A stretch of DNA of 43,981 nucleotides from Paracoccus thiocyanatus (GCF_900156255.1 NZ_FTMK01000022.1:1-43981); one strand, 5' to 3'; shown: positions 27,060 through 36,643, numbered from the stretch's first letter. A program made the numbers and translations. The notes: generated by a model not told the origin, from the sequence alone.

Positions 27060-28538
27060 ATGATGACTGACAGTCGAAGACTTTCCATCGAGACCCCCGA
27101 GCCGGCCGAGCGTGTCATGTTCGACGACCCCGCTGCGGCCGTGGCCCGGCTGATCGAGCTTTACGACCGGGCCTCGCATTTCCTGCTGGACCGTTTCCTT
27201 GCCACGCTGAAGGGCGGCCAGCCCCAGGCGCGCTATCGCGCCTTCTACCCGGAACTGCGCATGACGGTCCCGGTGCATTCCAAGACCGATTCGCGGCTGT
27301 CCTTTGGCCATGTGGCGCTGCCCGGCACCTATTCGACCTCGATCACCCGGCCGGACCTGTTCCGCGGCTATCTGACCGAACAGATCGCGCTGTTGATGCG
27401 CAACCACGGCGGCGCGGTGACGATCGGCGACAGCGGCACCCCGATGCCGGTGCATTTCGCCGTGGCCACGCAAAGCGACCTGAACGTGCCCCAGGAAGGC
27501 GTGCTGGGCTATTCGCTGCGCGATGTCTTCGACGTGCCGGACCTGAACACGATGAATGACGACATCGTCAACGGGACGGCCGGGCCCAACCCGGACGGCA
27601 GCCACCCGCTGGCGCCCTTTACCGCGCAGCGCGTGGATTATTCGCTGGCGCGGCTGGCGCATTACACCGCGACCCTGCCCGAGCATTTCCAGAACTTCGT
27701 GATGTTCACGAACTACCAGTTCTATGTGGACGAGTTCGAACTGTTCGCGCGCCGCGCGCTGGCCGACCCGCATTCGGGCTATACCGAATTCGTGGGGCCG
27801 GGGAACCAGGTGCTGGAACGGGCCCAGGACATCATCGCCACCGGGGCCAAGATGCCGCAGATGCCGGCCTATCACCTGAAGCGGGCGGATGGCGACGGCA
27901 TCACGCTGGTCAATATCGGCGTCGGCCCGTCGAACGCCAAGACCGCGACCGACCATATCGCGGTGCTGCGCCCGCATGCCTGGCTGATGGTCGGCCATTG
28001 CGCCGGGCTGCGCAACAGCCAGTCGCTGGGCGATTTCGTCCTGGCCCATGCTTACCTGCGCGAGGATCACGTGCTGGACGACGACCTGCCGGTCTGGGTG
28101 CCGATCCCCGCCCTGGCCGAGGTGCAGGTCGCCCTGCAAGAGGCGGTGGCCGAGATCACCCAGTTGGAAGGCTATGAGCTTAAGCGCATCATGCGCACGG
28201 GAACGGTCGCCACCATCGACAACCGCAACTGGGAATTGCGCGATACCCCGGTGCATCGCCTGTCGCAGTCGCGCGCCATCGCGCTGGACATGGAAAGCGC
28301 CACCATCGCCGCCAACGGTTTCCGCTTCCGGGTGCCCTATGGCACGCTTTTGTGCGTCAGCGACAAGCCGCTGCATGGCGAATTGAAGCTGCCGGGCATG
28401 GCCACGGATTTCTATCGCACCCAGGTTGCCAACCATCTTCTGATCGGTATCCGCGCCATGGAGAAACTGCGGGAAACCCCGCTGGAGCGCATCCACTCGC
28501 GCAAGCTGCGGTCATTCAACGAGACCGCCTTTCTCTAA
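27060..28538 (+). CDS. amn: AMP nucleosidase
   Basis: Hydrolyses AMP to adenine and ribose-5-phosphate, 492 residues, cytoplasmic. An N-terminal AMN-specific domain (about 1-165; [23 protein letters not shown]) precedes a nucleoside-phosphorylase-like catalytic domain ([61 protein letters not shown]). Two tandem ATGs (27060 and 27063). It diverges from the LLM gene and is followed by a hairpin. Confidence 0.94.
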   Translation: MMTDSRRLSIETPEPAERVMFDDPAAAVARLIELYDRASHFLLDRFLATLKGGQPQARYRAFYPELRMTVPVHSKTDSRLSFGHVALPGTYSTSITRPDLFRGYLTEQIALLMRNHGGAVTIGDSGTPMPVHFAVATQSDLNVPQEGVLGYSLRDVFDVPDLNTMNDDIVNGTAGPNPDGSHPLAPFTAQRVDYSLARLAHYTATLPEHFQNFVMFTNYQFYVDEFELFARRALADPHSGYTEFVGPGNQVLERAQDIIATGAKMPQMPAYHLKRADGDGITLVNIGVGPSNAKTATDHIAVLRPHAWLMVGHCAGLRNSQSLGDFVLAHAYLREDHVLDDDLPVWVPIPALAEVQVALQEAVAEITQLEGYELKRIMRTGTVATIDNRNWELRDTPVHRLSQSRAIALDMESATIAANGFRFRVPYGTLLCVSDKPLHGELKLPGMATDFYRTQVANHLLIGIRAMEKLRETPLERIHSRKLRSFNETAFL

Positions 28539-28542
28539 AGCG

Positions 28543-28595
28543 GCATTTTCCGGGCGAATTTCGTAGAGTTTGCTGGGCAAAATCGCCGAAAATGC
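28543..28595. promoter_or_regulatory. Long inverted repeat between amn and the HU gene
   Basis: Arms GCATTTTC+GGCGA (28543-28557, with a two-base bulge) and TCGCC+GAAAATGC (28583-28595) pair over 13 bases around a 25-base loop. It starts four bases after the amn stop and lies about 95 bases before the HU gene. It could terminate amn or regulate the HU gene; no T-run follows directly. Confidence 0.45.
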
Positions 28596-28689
28596 TTGAT
28601 CTGCGCTTAAAAAGCTTGTGTAGCGACAAGCGTGCCGCCAAGGTGGCGTCCGAAAATTTCCCGAATGGGGAACAACGAGGAGACAGAAC

Positions 28690-28989
28690 ATGGCCCAGGC
28701 CGCTTCGAAACCGATGACCAAGACCCAGCTCGTCGCTACGCTGGCCGATGAAATGGGCAGCGACAAGAAGACCGCCGCCGCGGCTCTGGACGCGCTTTCG
28801 GCCGTCGTGTCGCGCACGGTCGCCGAAGGTGGCGCCCTGACCCTGCCCGGCATCGGCAAGGTCGCCTGCCGCACCCGCCCCGAGCGTCAGGTCCGCAACC
28901 CTCAGACCCAGGAAATGATGACCAAGCCTGCCGACAAGGTGGTCAAGGTCACGATCGCCAAGGCGCTGAAGGACAGCGTGAACGCCTGA
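28690..28989 (+). CDS. HU-family DNA-binding protein
   Basis: A 99-residue nucleoid protein of the HU/IHF fold. It has the dimerising helices (TKTQLVATLADEMGSDKKTA) and the beta-arm region (GALTLPGIGKVACRTRPERQ), with GRNPxTG replaced by VRNPQTQEMM. It bends DNA non-specifically. Start preceded by GAGGAG. It is monocistronic in appearance. Confidence 0.93.
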   Translation: MAQAASKPMTKTQLVATLADEMGSDKKTAAAALDALSAVVSRTVAEGGALTLPGIGKVACRTRPERQVRNPQTQEMMTKPADKVVKVTIAKALKDSVNA

Positions 28990-29123
28990 TCGCCGTTTCG
29001 CTGCATGCCCGCACGGGGGCCGCGCATGACCTGCGCGGCTCTTTGCATTTCCGGCCGGTCCTGCGGCAACCCTTGCACCCGTCCCCGCATCTGATAGCCC
29101 ATTGGGGCGAGCAGGGAGGCGGC

Positions 29124-30044
29124 ATGGATTCCAAGGCCATTCTGATGGGTGTCGGCTTTGCGGTCCTCTGGGCCTCGGCCTTTACCGCGACGCGCGTCAT
29201 CGTCACCGCCGCCCCGCCGCTGACCGCGCTGGTCATCCGCTTTGCGCTGGCGGCCGCGGTGGCGATCCCGCTGGCGCGCGCCATGGGGCAGGACTGGCGC
29301 CTGACCCGCGGCGAATGGCGCACCGTGGTCCTGTTCGGCCTGTGCCAGAACGCGCTTTACCTGGGGTTTAGCTGGGTCGCCATGCAATATGTCGAGGCGT
29401 CGGTTTCGGCCATCATCGCCTCGATGATGCCGCTGGCCGTGGCCTTTCTGGGCTGGCTGCTTTACGCCGAGCGGCTGCGCCCCATCGCCGTGGCCGGGCT
29501 GGTCGCCGGGGTCCTGGGCGTCGGGCTGATCATGGGGGTGCGGCTGCAACACGGGCTGGACCTGTGGGGGGTGGCGCTGTGCCTGATCGGCATGGTGGCG
29601 CTGACCTTTGCCACGCTGGCCGCCCGCGGCGCCGGCGGCAGCCGCAACATGATGATGATCGTCGGCTTGCAAATGGCGGTCGGCTCTGTCGCGCTGCTGG
29701 TCCCCGCCGCGCTGATGGACTGGGGCCGCCCGGTGGAATGGAGCGTCGGGCTGGTCGGCGCCTTTGCCTATACGGTTCTGGCGCCGGGCATCGGCGCGAC
29801 CTGGCTGTGGTTTCGGCTGGTCAACCGGATCGGCGCGGTCAGGGCGGCCGCTTTCCACTTTCTGTCGCCGATCTTTGGCGTCGGTATCGCCGCCGCCCTG
29901 CTGGGCGAGCGGTTCGGCGTCTCGGACGTGGTGGGCGCGCTGATCGTGGCGGCGGGCATCCTGGCGGTGCAGATGGCAAAGCTGCCGCCCACCGCGGCGG
30001 CGCATCCGCCCGGACCCGTCCCCGGCCGTGCAGCGCCAGACTGA
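29124..30044 (+). CDS. EamA/DMT-family transporter
   Basis: A 306-residue inner-membrane protein of the drug/metabolite transporter superfamily, with two EamA repeats and about ten membrane segments (GVGFAVLWASAFTATRVIV first; second repeat from GVALCLIGMVALTFATLAAR). Likely exports a small metabolite or amino acid; substrate unknown. The start at 29124 follows GGGAGGCGGC. Proline-rich C-terminal tail. Confidence 0.9.
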   Translation: MDSKAILMGVGFAVLWASAFTATRVIVTAAPPLTALVIRFALAAAVAIPLARAMGQDWRLTRGEWRTVVLFGLCQNALYLGFSWVAMQYVEASVSAIIASMMPLAVAFLGWLLYAERLRPIAVAGLVAGVLGVGLIMGVRLQHGLDLWGVALCLIGMVALTFATLAARGAGGSRNMMMIVGLQMAVGSVALLVPAALMDWGRPVEWSVGLVGAFAYTVLAPGIGATWLWFRLVNRIGAVRAAAFHFLSPIFGVGIAAALLGERFGVSDVVGALIVAAGILAVQMAKLPPTAAAHPPGPVPGRAAPD

Positions 30045-30145
30045 CCGCCAGCCGGCAACCCAGCCCCAAGGCCGGCCGCAATCACCTTGGCGGGCGCAGG
30101 AACAACGCCTCGTTTTGCTGGTTGAGTCCGCAGGAGGTAAGCACC

Positions 30146-30373
30146 ATGACCCGAGAACATGCCACCGACAAGGACAATCCGGCGACGGACCCCGAACGCC
30201 AGAACGCGCAGGGAAAGCACGAAGGCGTTCCGCACACGCCGGAAGAATTCGACGCGGTGAACCCGGCCAAGCAGGTTCGGCACCCGGCAGTCCCGCGGGG
30301 CCACAAGCCCGACACGGCCATGTGCGAAGACCGTGACCGGCCGGGCATCGTGGATAAAAGCGAAGACTGCTGA
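30146..30373 (+). CDS. Small hydrophilic hypothetical protein
   Basis: A 75-residue protein, highly charged and rich in Asp, Glu, Pro and His (MTREHATDKDNPATDPERQN at the start, ending DKSEDC). No known domain. A very strong Shine-Dalgarno (CAGGAGGTAAGCACC) and a terminator 23 bases after the stop support it as a real gene. It looks like a disordered stress-type protein, but that is only an impression. Confidence 0.75.
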   Translation: MTREHATDKDNPATDPERQNAQGKHEGVPHTPEEFDAVNPAKQVRHPAVPRGHKPDTAMCEDRDRPGIVDKSEDC

Positions 30374-30395
30374 TCGCAGTTCCGTCCTGCGAGCG

Positions 30396-30424
30396 CGCCC
30401 CGTTTTAACGGGGCGTTTCTTTCT
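30396..30424 (+). terminator. Intrinsic terminator
   Basis: Stem CGCCCCG / CGGGGCG with loop TTTTAA, followed by TTTCTTTCT on the plus strand. It ends the 75-residue gene and overlaps the 3' end of the convergent 54-residue gene, whose TAA stop lies inside the loop. Confidence 0.85.
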
Positions 30425-30569
30425 GCACCGCGCTTTCTTCTGCGTCCAGCCTGGCGACCATCGCATCAAACTGGCGTTCGGCTTCCATGTCCGTCAGCGG
30501 CGCGTCCTTCTGTCCCTCAGCTTTCCGATAGTGCGGGTCGTGCAATTCAGGCACAAATTTCTGGCCCAT
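30405..30569 (-). CDS. Small hypothetical protein, 54 aa
   Basis: Read on the minus strand: MGQKFVPELHDPHYRKAEGQ at the start and AEESAVQKETPR at the end. It is preceded by GGAGGAGGTGGATT, an excellent Shine-Dalgarno. The product is charged and probably helical in its second half (TDMEAERQFDAMVARLDAEE). No family recognised. It converges on the 75-residue gene with a shared hairpin. Confidence 0.7.
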   Translation of the reverse strand: MGQKFVPELHDPHYRKAEGQKDAPLTDMEAERQFDAMVARLDAEESAVQKETPR

Positions 30570-30688
30570 AATCCACCTCCTCCAGCCGATCGAAGAAAGG
30601 TTAGCACGGTCGCGGTCCCTTGCCGAATCGTCCGGGGCGGATAGGCCATTTTCAGCCGACGGCCCCGAATGCCGCTGTTGAAAGGATG

Positions 30689-31954
30689 TCAGATCGCAAA
30701 AATGTCGTCCGCCACGCCGGCGACGGTCAGGTTCTGGCCCTCAAGCACGATCCGGTCGCCGTCGCCAAAGTCGATGACCACGCCATTGGCCGTCTTGTGC
30801 ATGTGGTCGCGGATAAAGGCCGCCGGATTGGCATCCAGCAAGCCGTCGCCTATCAGCAGCCGGTCGATCCCACGCTGATAGCCGCTGATGGTGTCGACGC
30901 CCTGACCGTGCTGAAAGATGAACACATCCGCCCCGGCCCCGCCGATCAGCACGTCATTGCCCAGGCCGCCATGCAGCGTGTCATTGCCCGCCGCGCCGAC
31001 AAGGCGGTCGTTGCCCGGCTCTCCTCTCAGCCAGTCGTTGCCGGCGCCGCCGTCCAGAAAGTCCTGGCCATAGCCGCCCAGCATGACGTCCTGGCCCATG
31101 CCCCCCCAAAGGGTGTCGTTGCCGAGTTCGCCGCGAAGCTGGTCGTTTCCTTCGGCGCCGGCAAGCTTGTCGTTGCCCGCCCCGCCCTGCACCGAATCGT
31201 TGCCGATGCCGCCATGCAGGGAATCGAAGCCCTCGCCGCCGAAGATGCGGTCATTGCCCGGCCCACCGCTTAGGCTGTCATGGCCCTGCCGGCCGTCCAT
31301 CCAGTCGTTGCCGTTCCCGCCCCAGGCGACGTCATTGCGCGCCGTCAACTGGTAATCGTCATTGCGCGGAGTGCTTTGCGCCGGGCCGGGGGTCACGAAC
31401 CTCTGCCCGTCAAAGCTTTCCAGCCAGCCGGCGCGGGACTGCAAGAACAGGTTCGCGCCGGGGACGGCGACACGGGCAAAGGTGCCGGTATCGACGCGCA
31501 CCTGCCCATCCGTGTCGGCAAAGTTCTGCGTCGCCATCAGCACCTTGTAGTCGCGCCCGTTCACGGTCAGAAAGCCGACCTGAAGGCCGATCCCGATATA
31601 GCCGGCATCGCTCATGATATTCTGGTAATGGCCGGGGCTGTTCATCAGGTTCTGGTGTAGCTGGCGGATTTCGTCGCGCAGGTCGGCCTCGCCCTGGATG
31701 GAGACATAGCCGATATTCTCGGCCGTCATCCAGTCGCCCGCCAGGTGGAAACCGGCCCCCTCCATCCGCTCGCGCGAGGAGGAGCCGCCGCGCCCCGTAT
31801 GCGAGAATATATCCGTATCCAGCATCCAGCGACTATGGCCATCGGCGGAATCGTTCAGCCGCTTCTCGATGGCCAGCGGGGACAGCCCCTCGGCCCGGCG
31901 AGCCTGGTTGACCAGATTGACGAAGTAGCGTTCGTTTGCTGATGCGAAAGACAT
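30689..31954 (-). CDS. Secreted CAP-domain protein with RTX calcium-binding repeats
   Basis: A 421-residue protein. N-terminal CAP/SCP domain (about 1-160) has NLVNQARRAEGLSPL, HSRWMLDTDIFSHTGRGG, ENIGY and LMNSPGHYQNIM. It is followed by about twelve hemolysin-type nonapeptide repeats (GGxGNDxLxG pattern, about 210-345) and a C-terminal type I secretion-like region ending GVADDIFAI. It has no N-terminal signal peptide, as expected for type I export. No transporter genes are adjacent. Start at 31954 (MSFASANER) is preferred over an upstream GTG at 31978. Confidence 0.9.
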   Translation of the reverse strand: MSFASANERYFVNLVNQARRAEGLSPLAIEKRLNDSADGHSRWMLDTDIFSHTGRGGSSSRERMEGAGFHLAGDWMTAENIGYVSIQGEADLRDEIRQLHQNLMNSPGHYQNIMSDAGYIGIGLQVGFLTVNGRDYKVLMATQNFADTDGQVRVDTGTFARVAVPGANLFLQSRAGWLESFDGQRFVTPGPAQSTPRNDDYQLTARNDVAWGGNGNDWMDGRQGHDSLSGGPGNDRIFGGEGFDSLHGGIGNDSVQGGAGNDKLAGAEGNDQLRGELGNDTLWGGMGQDVMLGGYGQDFLDGGAGNDWLRGEPGNDRLVGAAGNDTLHGGLGNDVLIGGAGADVFIFQHGQGVDTISGYQRGIDRLLIGDGLLDANPAAFIRDHMHKTANGVVIDFGDGDRIVLEGQNLTVAGVADDIFAI

Positions 31955-32143
31955 GATATCCGCCTTGCGTGAGTTCACCGGGTGGGATTCATCCCCAAGC
32001 AGTATAGCAGAGCGGCGCCCAGATCAGAACGCCGCCCCGCGCCGACGGCGGATATCGGCCGTTCCGCGGCGCCTTTGCCCAGCGGCTGGGCCCGGTCCGC
32101 GTGCCGCGGCTGGGATGGGGGGAACACGCTGCTACAGGGATGG

Positions 32144-32217
32144 TGGAGGCGGGTACCGGAATCGAACCGGTCTTCACGGATTTGCAATCCGCTGCGTAAC
32201 CTCTCCGCCAACCCGCC
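32144..32217 (-). tRNA. tRNA-Cys (anticodon GCA)
   Basis: Minus strand starts GGCGGGTTGGCGGAGAGG and ends ACCCGCCTCCA with encoded CCA. The anticodon loop contains GCA and the discriminator base is U, which is typical of tRNA-Cys. Confidence 0.96.
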
Positions 32218-32382
32218 GGAGCCTCGCGTTTGCTAGGGTTTTCGGTCGCCGCGGTCAAGGGGGTTGTCGGGCGGGCGGCCACTTTCTTGTTCCAGTCCCG
32301 TTCCGCGCCTCGACCTTGCCAACCGTCATCTTGTCATGACCCCAAGGGGGAACATGGTTTCCCGGCCGGGCGGCAACAGGGC

Positions 32383-33645
32383 CTAGCGATAGATGTGGTC
32401 GCGGCGGAACGGATAGACCGATTGCGCACCGGGCAGATCCGGGGTCGCCAGCGCCCGATCCGGGTGGATCAGCAGGATCTGGTAAAGCGCCACCCAGCCT
32501 TGCTCGAACGCCAATGCGCAGCCGGCCAGGTAAAGCCGATAGGCTTGCAACACTTCCGCCGCCCGGTCCGGCGGCATCGAGCGCGCCAGCACCTGCTCGG
32601 CCTTGGGCAACTGCGTCTCCAGCGCGTCGGACCAGGCCCACAGCGTGCGGGCGTAATGCGGCCGCAGGTTCTCGGTGTCGACCATTTCAAGCCCGGCCTG
32701 CGACAGGCTGCGGATCGCCTGGCTGACATGGATAAGCTCGCCGCCCGGAAAGATGTATTTGTCGATGAAACCGCCCAGGCCGCCGCCGACCATCGCATCG
32801 TCCACCCCCGAGGCGGCGATGCCGTGGTTCAGGGCCAGGCCACCGGGGCGCAGCAACCGGCGCAGGGTCTCGCAATAGGTGGCCATTTTCGAGCGGCCCA
32901 CATGCTCGAACATGCCGACCGAGGCCAGCTTGTCGAACGGCCTGTCGGGCATCAGGTCGCGATAGTCGCAAAGCCGGATGCGCACCCGGTCGCCCAGGCC
33001 TTGGTCGGCAATCATCCGGCTGACATGGTCGAACTGGTTCTGCGACAGGGTGATGCCGGTGGCGTCGACGCCGTAATGGCGCGCGGCATGCAGCAAAAGC
33101 GCGCCCCAACCGGCGCCGATATCGACGAAACGCTCGCCGGGTTGCAGGTCCAGCTTGCGGCAGATCAGGTCCAGCTTGGCCTCTTGCGCCTGGGCCAGGG
33201 TCATGTCCGGCTGGGCGAAATAGGCGCAGGAATAGACCCGGCGCGGATCCAGCCACAGCGCATAAAAATCGTCCGAGACATCGTAATGCGCGCGGATCTG
33301 CCTTGCGTCGCGGTCGCGGCTGTGGCGCAGCAGCGACTGGGCGTGATACATCAGCCGCCGCCAGGGCTTGGGCTGGATCATTTCCCCGTCCAAGGGCACA
33401 AGCGCCGCCACGATCCGCATCAGGTCACGCATCGACCCTTCGATGCGGGCGCGGCCGCGGACGATCTCGTCCCCCAGCCGTCCCAGCCGGGCCGAGGCCA
33501 GCAGGGCGGGGGCGGACATGTCCTTGAAGGTTATGGTGACACGCGCATCCGCAGGCCCAAGCCGCCGCCCCGAGGGCAGGCGCACCGCCAGCGGCACCGA
33601 GAGTTGTTGCAATTTCCGTTCGATCAGAGCTTCCAGAGCCGGCAT
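32383..33645 (-). CDS. Cyclopropane-fatty-acyl-phospholipid synthase-like methyltransferase
   Basis: A 420-residue SAM-dependent methyltransferase of the CFA synthase family, acting on unsaturated phospholipid acyl chains. The core has ARQIRAHYDVSDDFYALWLD, YSCAYFAQPDMTLAQAQEAK, the SAM loop VDIGAGWGALLLHAA (about 180-195), and SVGMFEHVGRSKM. C-terminal region RTLWAWSDALE. Start at 33645 follows GTGAGGTGATC. A paralogue acting on other lipids is possible. Monocistronic in this window. Confidence 0.9.
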   Translation of the reverse strand: MPALEALIERKLQQLSVPLAVRLPSGRRLGPADARVTITFKDMSAPALLASARLGRLGDEIVRGRARIEGSMRDLMRIVAALVPLDGEMIQPKPWRRLMYHAQSLLRHSRDRDARQIRAHYDVSDDFYALWLDPRRVYSCAYFAQPDMTLAQAQEAKLDLICRKLDLQPGERFVDIGAGWGALLLHAARHYGVDATGITLSQNQFDHVSRMIADQGLGDRVRIRLCDYRDLMPDRPFDKLASVGMFEHVGRSKMATYCETLRRLLRPGGLALNHGIAASGVDDAMVGGGLGGFIDKYIFPGGELIHVSQAIRSLSQAGLEMVDTENLRPHYARTLWAWSDALETQLPKAEQVLARSMPPDRAAEVLQAYRLYLAGCALAFEQGWVALYQILLIHPDRALATPDLPGAQSVYPFRRDHIYR

Positions 33646-33888
33646 GATCACCTCACGCTTGCTGGCCGCGATTCGGGGAAAATGGGTTGCGAGGCGCGGC
33701 AGCTTGTTCCTGACGGCTGTCCCGGACATGGCTGCCGGGGCAACTCTGATTACCATACTAGCGCCGATTCCCGGAAAATGGCCAGAGGAAGGTCGCAGTC
33801 CGGCCGACCGACGCGGTCACGGGCTGCAAGCGGCCTGAATGCCGAAAGCGACCCGTAGGCCGCTTTTCGTCGTTCTGAAAAGAAGATT

Positions 33889-33963
33889 TGGAGCGGGCGA
33901 TGAGATTCGAACTCACGACCCTTACCTTGGCAAGGTAATGCTCTACCCCTGAGCTACGCCCGC
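33889..33963 (-). tRNA. tRNA-Gly (anticodon GCC)
   Basis: Minus strand starts GCGGGCGTAGCTCAGGGGTA and ends CGCCCGCTCCA with encoded CCA. The anticodon loop holds GCC between TTACCTT and AAGGTAA. The discriminator is U. Confidence 0.97.
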
Positions 33964-34160
33964 GCTCCGTCCCGAGGCCGCTTGGCCTTCGGTGAGGCGT
34001 CATTTATGGGAGCGCGCCGGGGGGTGCAAGGGGGAAAATCGCCAGGCCGGGAAAATTTTCGCAACCCCTTCAAGAAGCGGCGCAAAGGCCGGCGCGGCCG
34101 TGCCGACGGGCTTGACCGCGCCTTTCTGGCGGCGAAACTGGCACCCGACAGGGGGCGCCG

Positions 34161-34778
34161 ATGAAACCGACCGACCAGCTTTCCGAATTCGTCCGCCAGG
34201 CGCTGGCGCAGGGCGGCCGTCCCAACGAGGTGGCGGCGGCGCTGGCCCATGCCGGATGGTCCGCGCCCGAGATCGACGAGGCGCTGGGCGGCTGGGAAGC
34301 CGCGCCGGGCCTGCCGCCGGTGCCGCGTCCGCGCCCCTATGCCTCGGCGCGCGAGGCGCTGCTTTACGGTCTGCTGTTCCTGTCGCTGGGCATGATCGGC
34401 TGGCATGTCTGCGAACTGGGCATCACGCTGATCGACCGGCTGCTGCCCGACCCGGCCGACCGGGCCTATTACGGGGTGGGCTGGGCGCGCTGGTCCATCG
34501 CCTCGCTGATCGCCTTTGTGCCGCTGTTTCTGGTCCTGAACCGCAAGGTGGCGCGGATGAGCCGCGGCGACGGCGGGCAAAGACGGTCGCTGGTGCGCAA
34601 GTGGTTCGCCTCGCTCACGCTCCTGGTGGTGTCCCTGGTGTTCCTGGTGGACGGCATCACCGTGATCCATGCGCTGCTGAACGGCGATCTGACCGCGCGC
34701 TTTGCGGCCAAGGCGGCGCTGGTCGCCGCGGTGGCGGGGCTGGTCTTTGCCTATTACCGGGACGAGATGGATGACTAA
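34161..34778 (+). CDS. DUF5671-like membrane protein
   Basis: A 205-residue protein. A soluble N-terminal helical segment (LSEFVRQALAQGGRPNEVAAAL, about 6-28) with a small three-helix look precedes four hydrophobic segments starting at REALLYGLLFLSLGMIGWHV. This matches DUF5671-type proteins. Function unknown. Its stop overlaps the next gene by 8 bases. Confidence 0.75.
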   Translation: MKPTDQLSEFVRQALAQGGRPNEVAAALAHAGWSAPEIDEALGGWEAAPGLPPVPRPRPYASAREALLYGLLFLSLGMIGWHVCELGITLIDRLLPDPADRAYYGVGWARWSIASLIAFVPLFLVLNRKVARMSRGDGGQRRSLVRKWFASLTLLVVSLVFLVDGITVIHALLNGDLTARFAAKAALVAAVAGLVFAYYRDEMDD

Positions 34779-35181
34779 GGGCTGGGCCGCCATCGCCCTG
34801 GCGCTGCTGGCGGTGGCGGCTGTCATAGCCGGGCTGGCGGCCACCGGCGGCCCCGGCCAGGCCCGCAAGGAGCGGCGCGACCGCGAACGCGAAAGCGACC
34901 TGGCCAATCTTAGCCGCCTTGTGCTGTGCCTGGCGCGCGAGAACGGCGACCGGCTGCCCGCGACGCTGAAGACCAGCGCGGAATGCGACTGGCAGTTGCG
35001 GCTGGCCGACCCGTTTACCGGCGCGCCCTATCGCTATGAGGCAATGGACGCGCGCAGCTATCGGCTATGCGCCGACTTCGAACTGCCGCAGCGCCCGCCG
35101 ATCCTGGGGGATCGCGATGCGGCGGGTTGCATCCACCGCAGCTTTGCCCCCGACGGCGCCACGGCCGGCGAAGGCGGCTAA
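34771..35181 (+). CDS. Hypothetical membrane-anchored protein
   Basis: A 136-residue protein with one N-terminal membrane helix (WAAIALALLAVAAVIAGLAA) and a charged periplasmic domain with cysteines (LSRLVLCLARENGDRLP, AECDWQLRLADPFTGAPYRY). The DPxTGxPYxY pattern is similar to small proteins paired with DUF5671 genes. Function unknown. Translationally coupled to the upstream gene and convergent with the VibH-like gene (4-base overlap). Confidence 0.75.
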   Translation: MTKGWAAIALALLAVAAVIAGLAATGGPGQARKERRDRERESDLANLSRLVLCLARENGDRLPATLKTSAECDWQLRLADPFTGAPYRYEAMDARSYRLCADFELPQRPPILGDRDAAGCIHRSFAPDGATAGEGG

Positions 35182-36527
35182 AGCGCCAGTTCGGCCAGCG
35201 GGCGCGCCTGGTTTTCGGGCATCAGCGCCGCGGCCAGGAAACGCGGCAGGCCCTGGGCCAGCGCTTCGAAATCGCCGGGCGGGGTCAGCGTCGGATCGGC
35301 CTCGACCAGCAGGTCCAGGCCGCGCGCCTCGCCATCGCCGCGGATGGTGATGTTGAACCCGTCGCCCGGCCCGTTCGACAGCACATGCCGCGCGGTTTCG
35401 CAGCCGGGAAAGCGCGGCTCGTCAAAGGGCAGGACATTGATCAGCGGCGAGAAAAAGAAGCGGCTGCGCGGTTCCATGCCGCAATCCTGGGCGATTTGCT
35501 CGATGCGATAGCGGCCATGGCGGCGCAACTGGCGCAACCGCGCGCCCAGCCGGGCCAGCGCCTCGCCCAGCGGCTCGGCCGGGTTCAGCGTCACATCCAG
35601 CGGCAGGATATTGACCACCAGCGCCGGAACCGCGATGGCGACGCTGCCCATGCGGCTCATATAGGGCAGCCAGACCGGCATGCAGATGCGGCCCTGGCCG
35701 TCGTGCCCGTGCCGGGCCGAGCCGTCGCGCAGATGCAGCCCCGCCCAGGCCGCGCAGATCACGGTCGCAAGGTCGGGCCAGCCCAGCCCTGCCGTCTGGG
35801 CCTGCCCGATGATCGCGGGGCGCAAGGCGGACAGGTCATGGGCGGCCGACAGGGCCTCGGCGGGATAATCTTCGGACCCTTTGCGCAGCACGCGGGGGCG
35901 GGGAACGCCGGCCAGCACTTCGGCCCAATGCCGGCCATCGGCGCTGTGGCGCGGACCGGCGCGATAATCCTGTTCTTCGTTCAGATAGGCCGCCAGCCCG
36001 CCCAGGGGCTGGCCCGGATCGGCGCCCGCGGCCAGCACGCCGTAAAGCCGCGCGCAGCGCCGCTCGACCAGGCCCATGGCATAGCCGTCGACCGCGATAT
36101 GATGGCTGCGGTTGAACCACAGGTAATGCCCATCGGCCAGCCGGACCAGCCATTGCGCCGCGATGGGCTGCCCCAGCAGGTCCAGCGCCGCGCCCACATC
36201 CGCCCGCATCAGCGCGAAAGCCCGGTCGCGGGCATCGGCCGTTCCGGCCAGGTCCAGGCACCTAAGCCTGGGGCGGCGCGCGGGATCGACCCGTTGCATC
36301 GGCTGGCCCTGGGCGTCCAGTTGGAAGCAAAGCGCCATGATATCGGTTTCGGCGATGGTGGCCTTGATGGCGCGGACCAGCGGTTTCGGGTCCGCGACCC
36401 CGCGCAGTTCGATGGCATGGGCGACGGTCGAGACCGCCTCGCCGGGGTGAAGCCGGAACTCTTCCCAAAAGTCCATCTGGGCCAGCGTCAGGGGCAGCCA
36501 AAGCCCCTCGGCATGGTGATGCGTCAT
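35178..36527 (-). CDS. Stand-alone NRPS condensation domain (VibH-like amide synthase)
   Basis: A 449-residue free condensation domain, close in size to V. cholerae VibH, which joins 2,3-dihydroxybenzoyl-carrier protein to norspermidine. N-terminal LPLTLAQMDFWEEFRLHPG is typical for C domains that accept aryl groups. The active-site HHIAVDG (H142, H143, D147) is intact, and VVNILPLDVTLNPAEP matches the later C motif. No carrier or adenylation domain is fused. Start at 36527 gives the proper N-terminus. It diverges from entE and is probably iron-regulated with it. Likely role: acylation of spermidine in a parabactin-type siderophore. Confidence 0.85.
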   Translation of the reverse strand: MTHHHAEGLWLPLTLAQMDFWEEFRLHPGEAVSTVAHAIELRGVADPKPLVRAIKATIAETDIMALCFQLDAQGQPMQRVDPARRPRLRCLDLAGTADARDRAFALMRADVGAALDLLGQPIAAQWLVRLADGHYLWFNRSHHIAVDGYAMGLVERRCARLYGVLAAGADPGQPLGGLAAYLNEEQDYRAGPRHSADGRHWAEVLAGVPRPRVLRKGSEDYPAEALSAAHDLSALRPAIIGQAQTAGLGWPDLATVICAAWAGLHLRDGSARHGHDGQGRICMPVWLPYMSRMGSVAIAVPALVVNILPLDVTLNPAEPLGEALARLGARLRQLRRHGRYRIEQIAQDCGMEPRSRFFFSPLINVLPFDEPRFPGCETARHVLSNGPGDGFNITIRGDGEARGLDLLVEADPTLTPPGDFEALAQGLPRFLAAALMPENQARPLAELAL

Positions 36528-36643
36528 GAAATCCTTGCTCTTGTCGCAGGGTCTGGCATGCGAAACGAGAGAGGGCTGGCTTGGATGCGGCCAAGGATCG
36601 GACGCGGCTGGCTTGCTTCGAGAGAGAAAGCGGAATAAAAATA

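Noticed and set aside
33954..34907. Long minus-strand frame opposite the DUF5671-like gene
   Set aside because: It overlaps the tRNA-Gly and two coupled plus-strand genes with membrane segments; the antisense product is low-complexity and Arg/His-rich.
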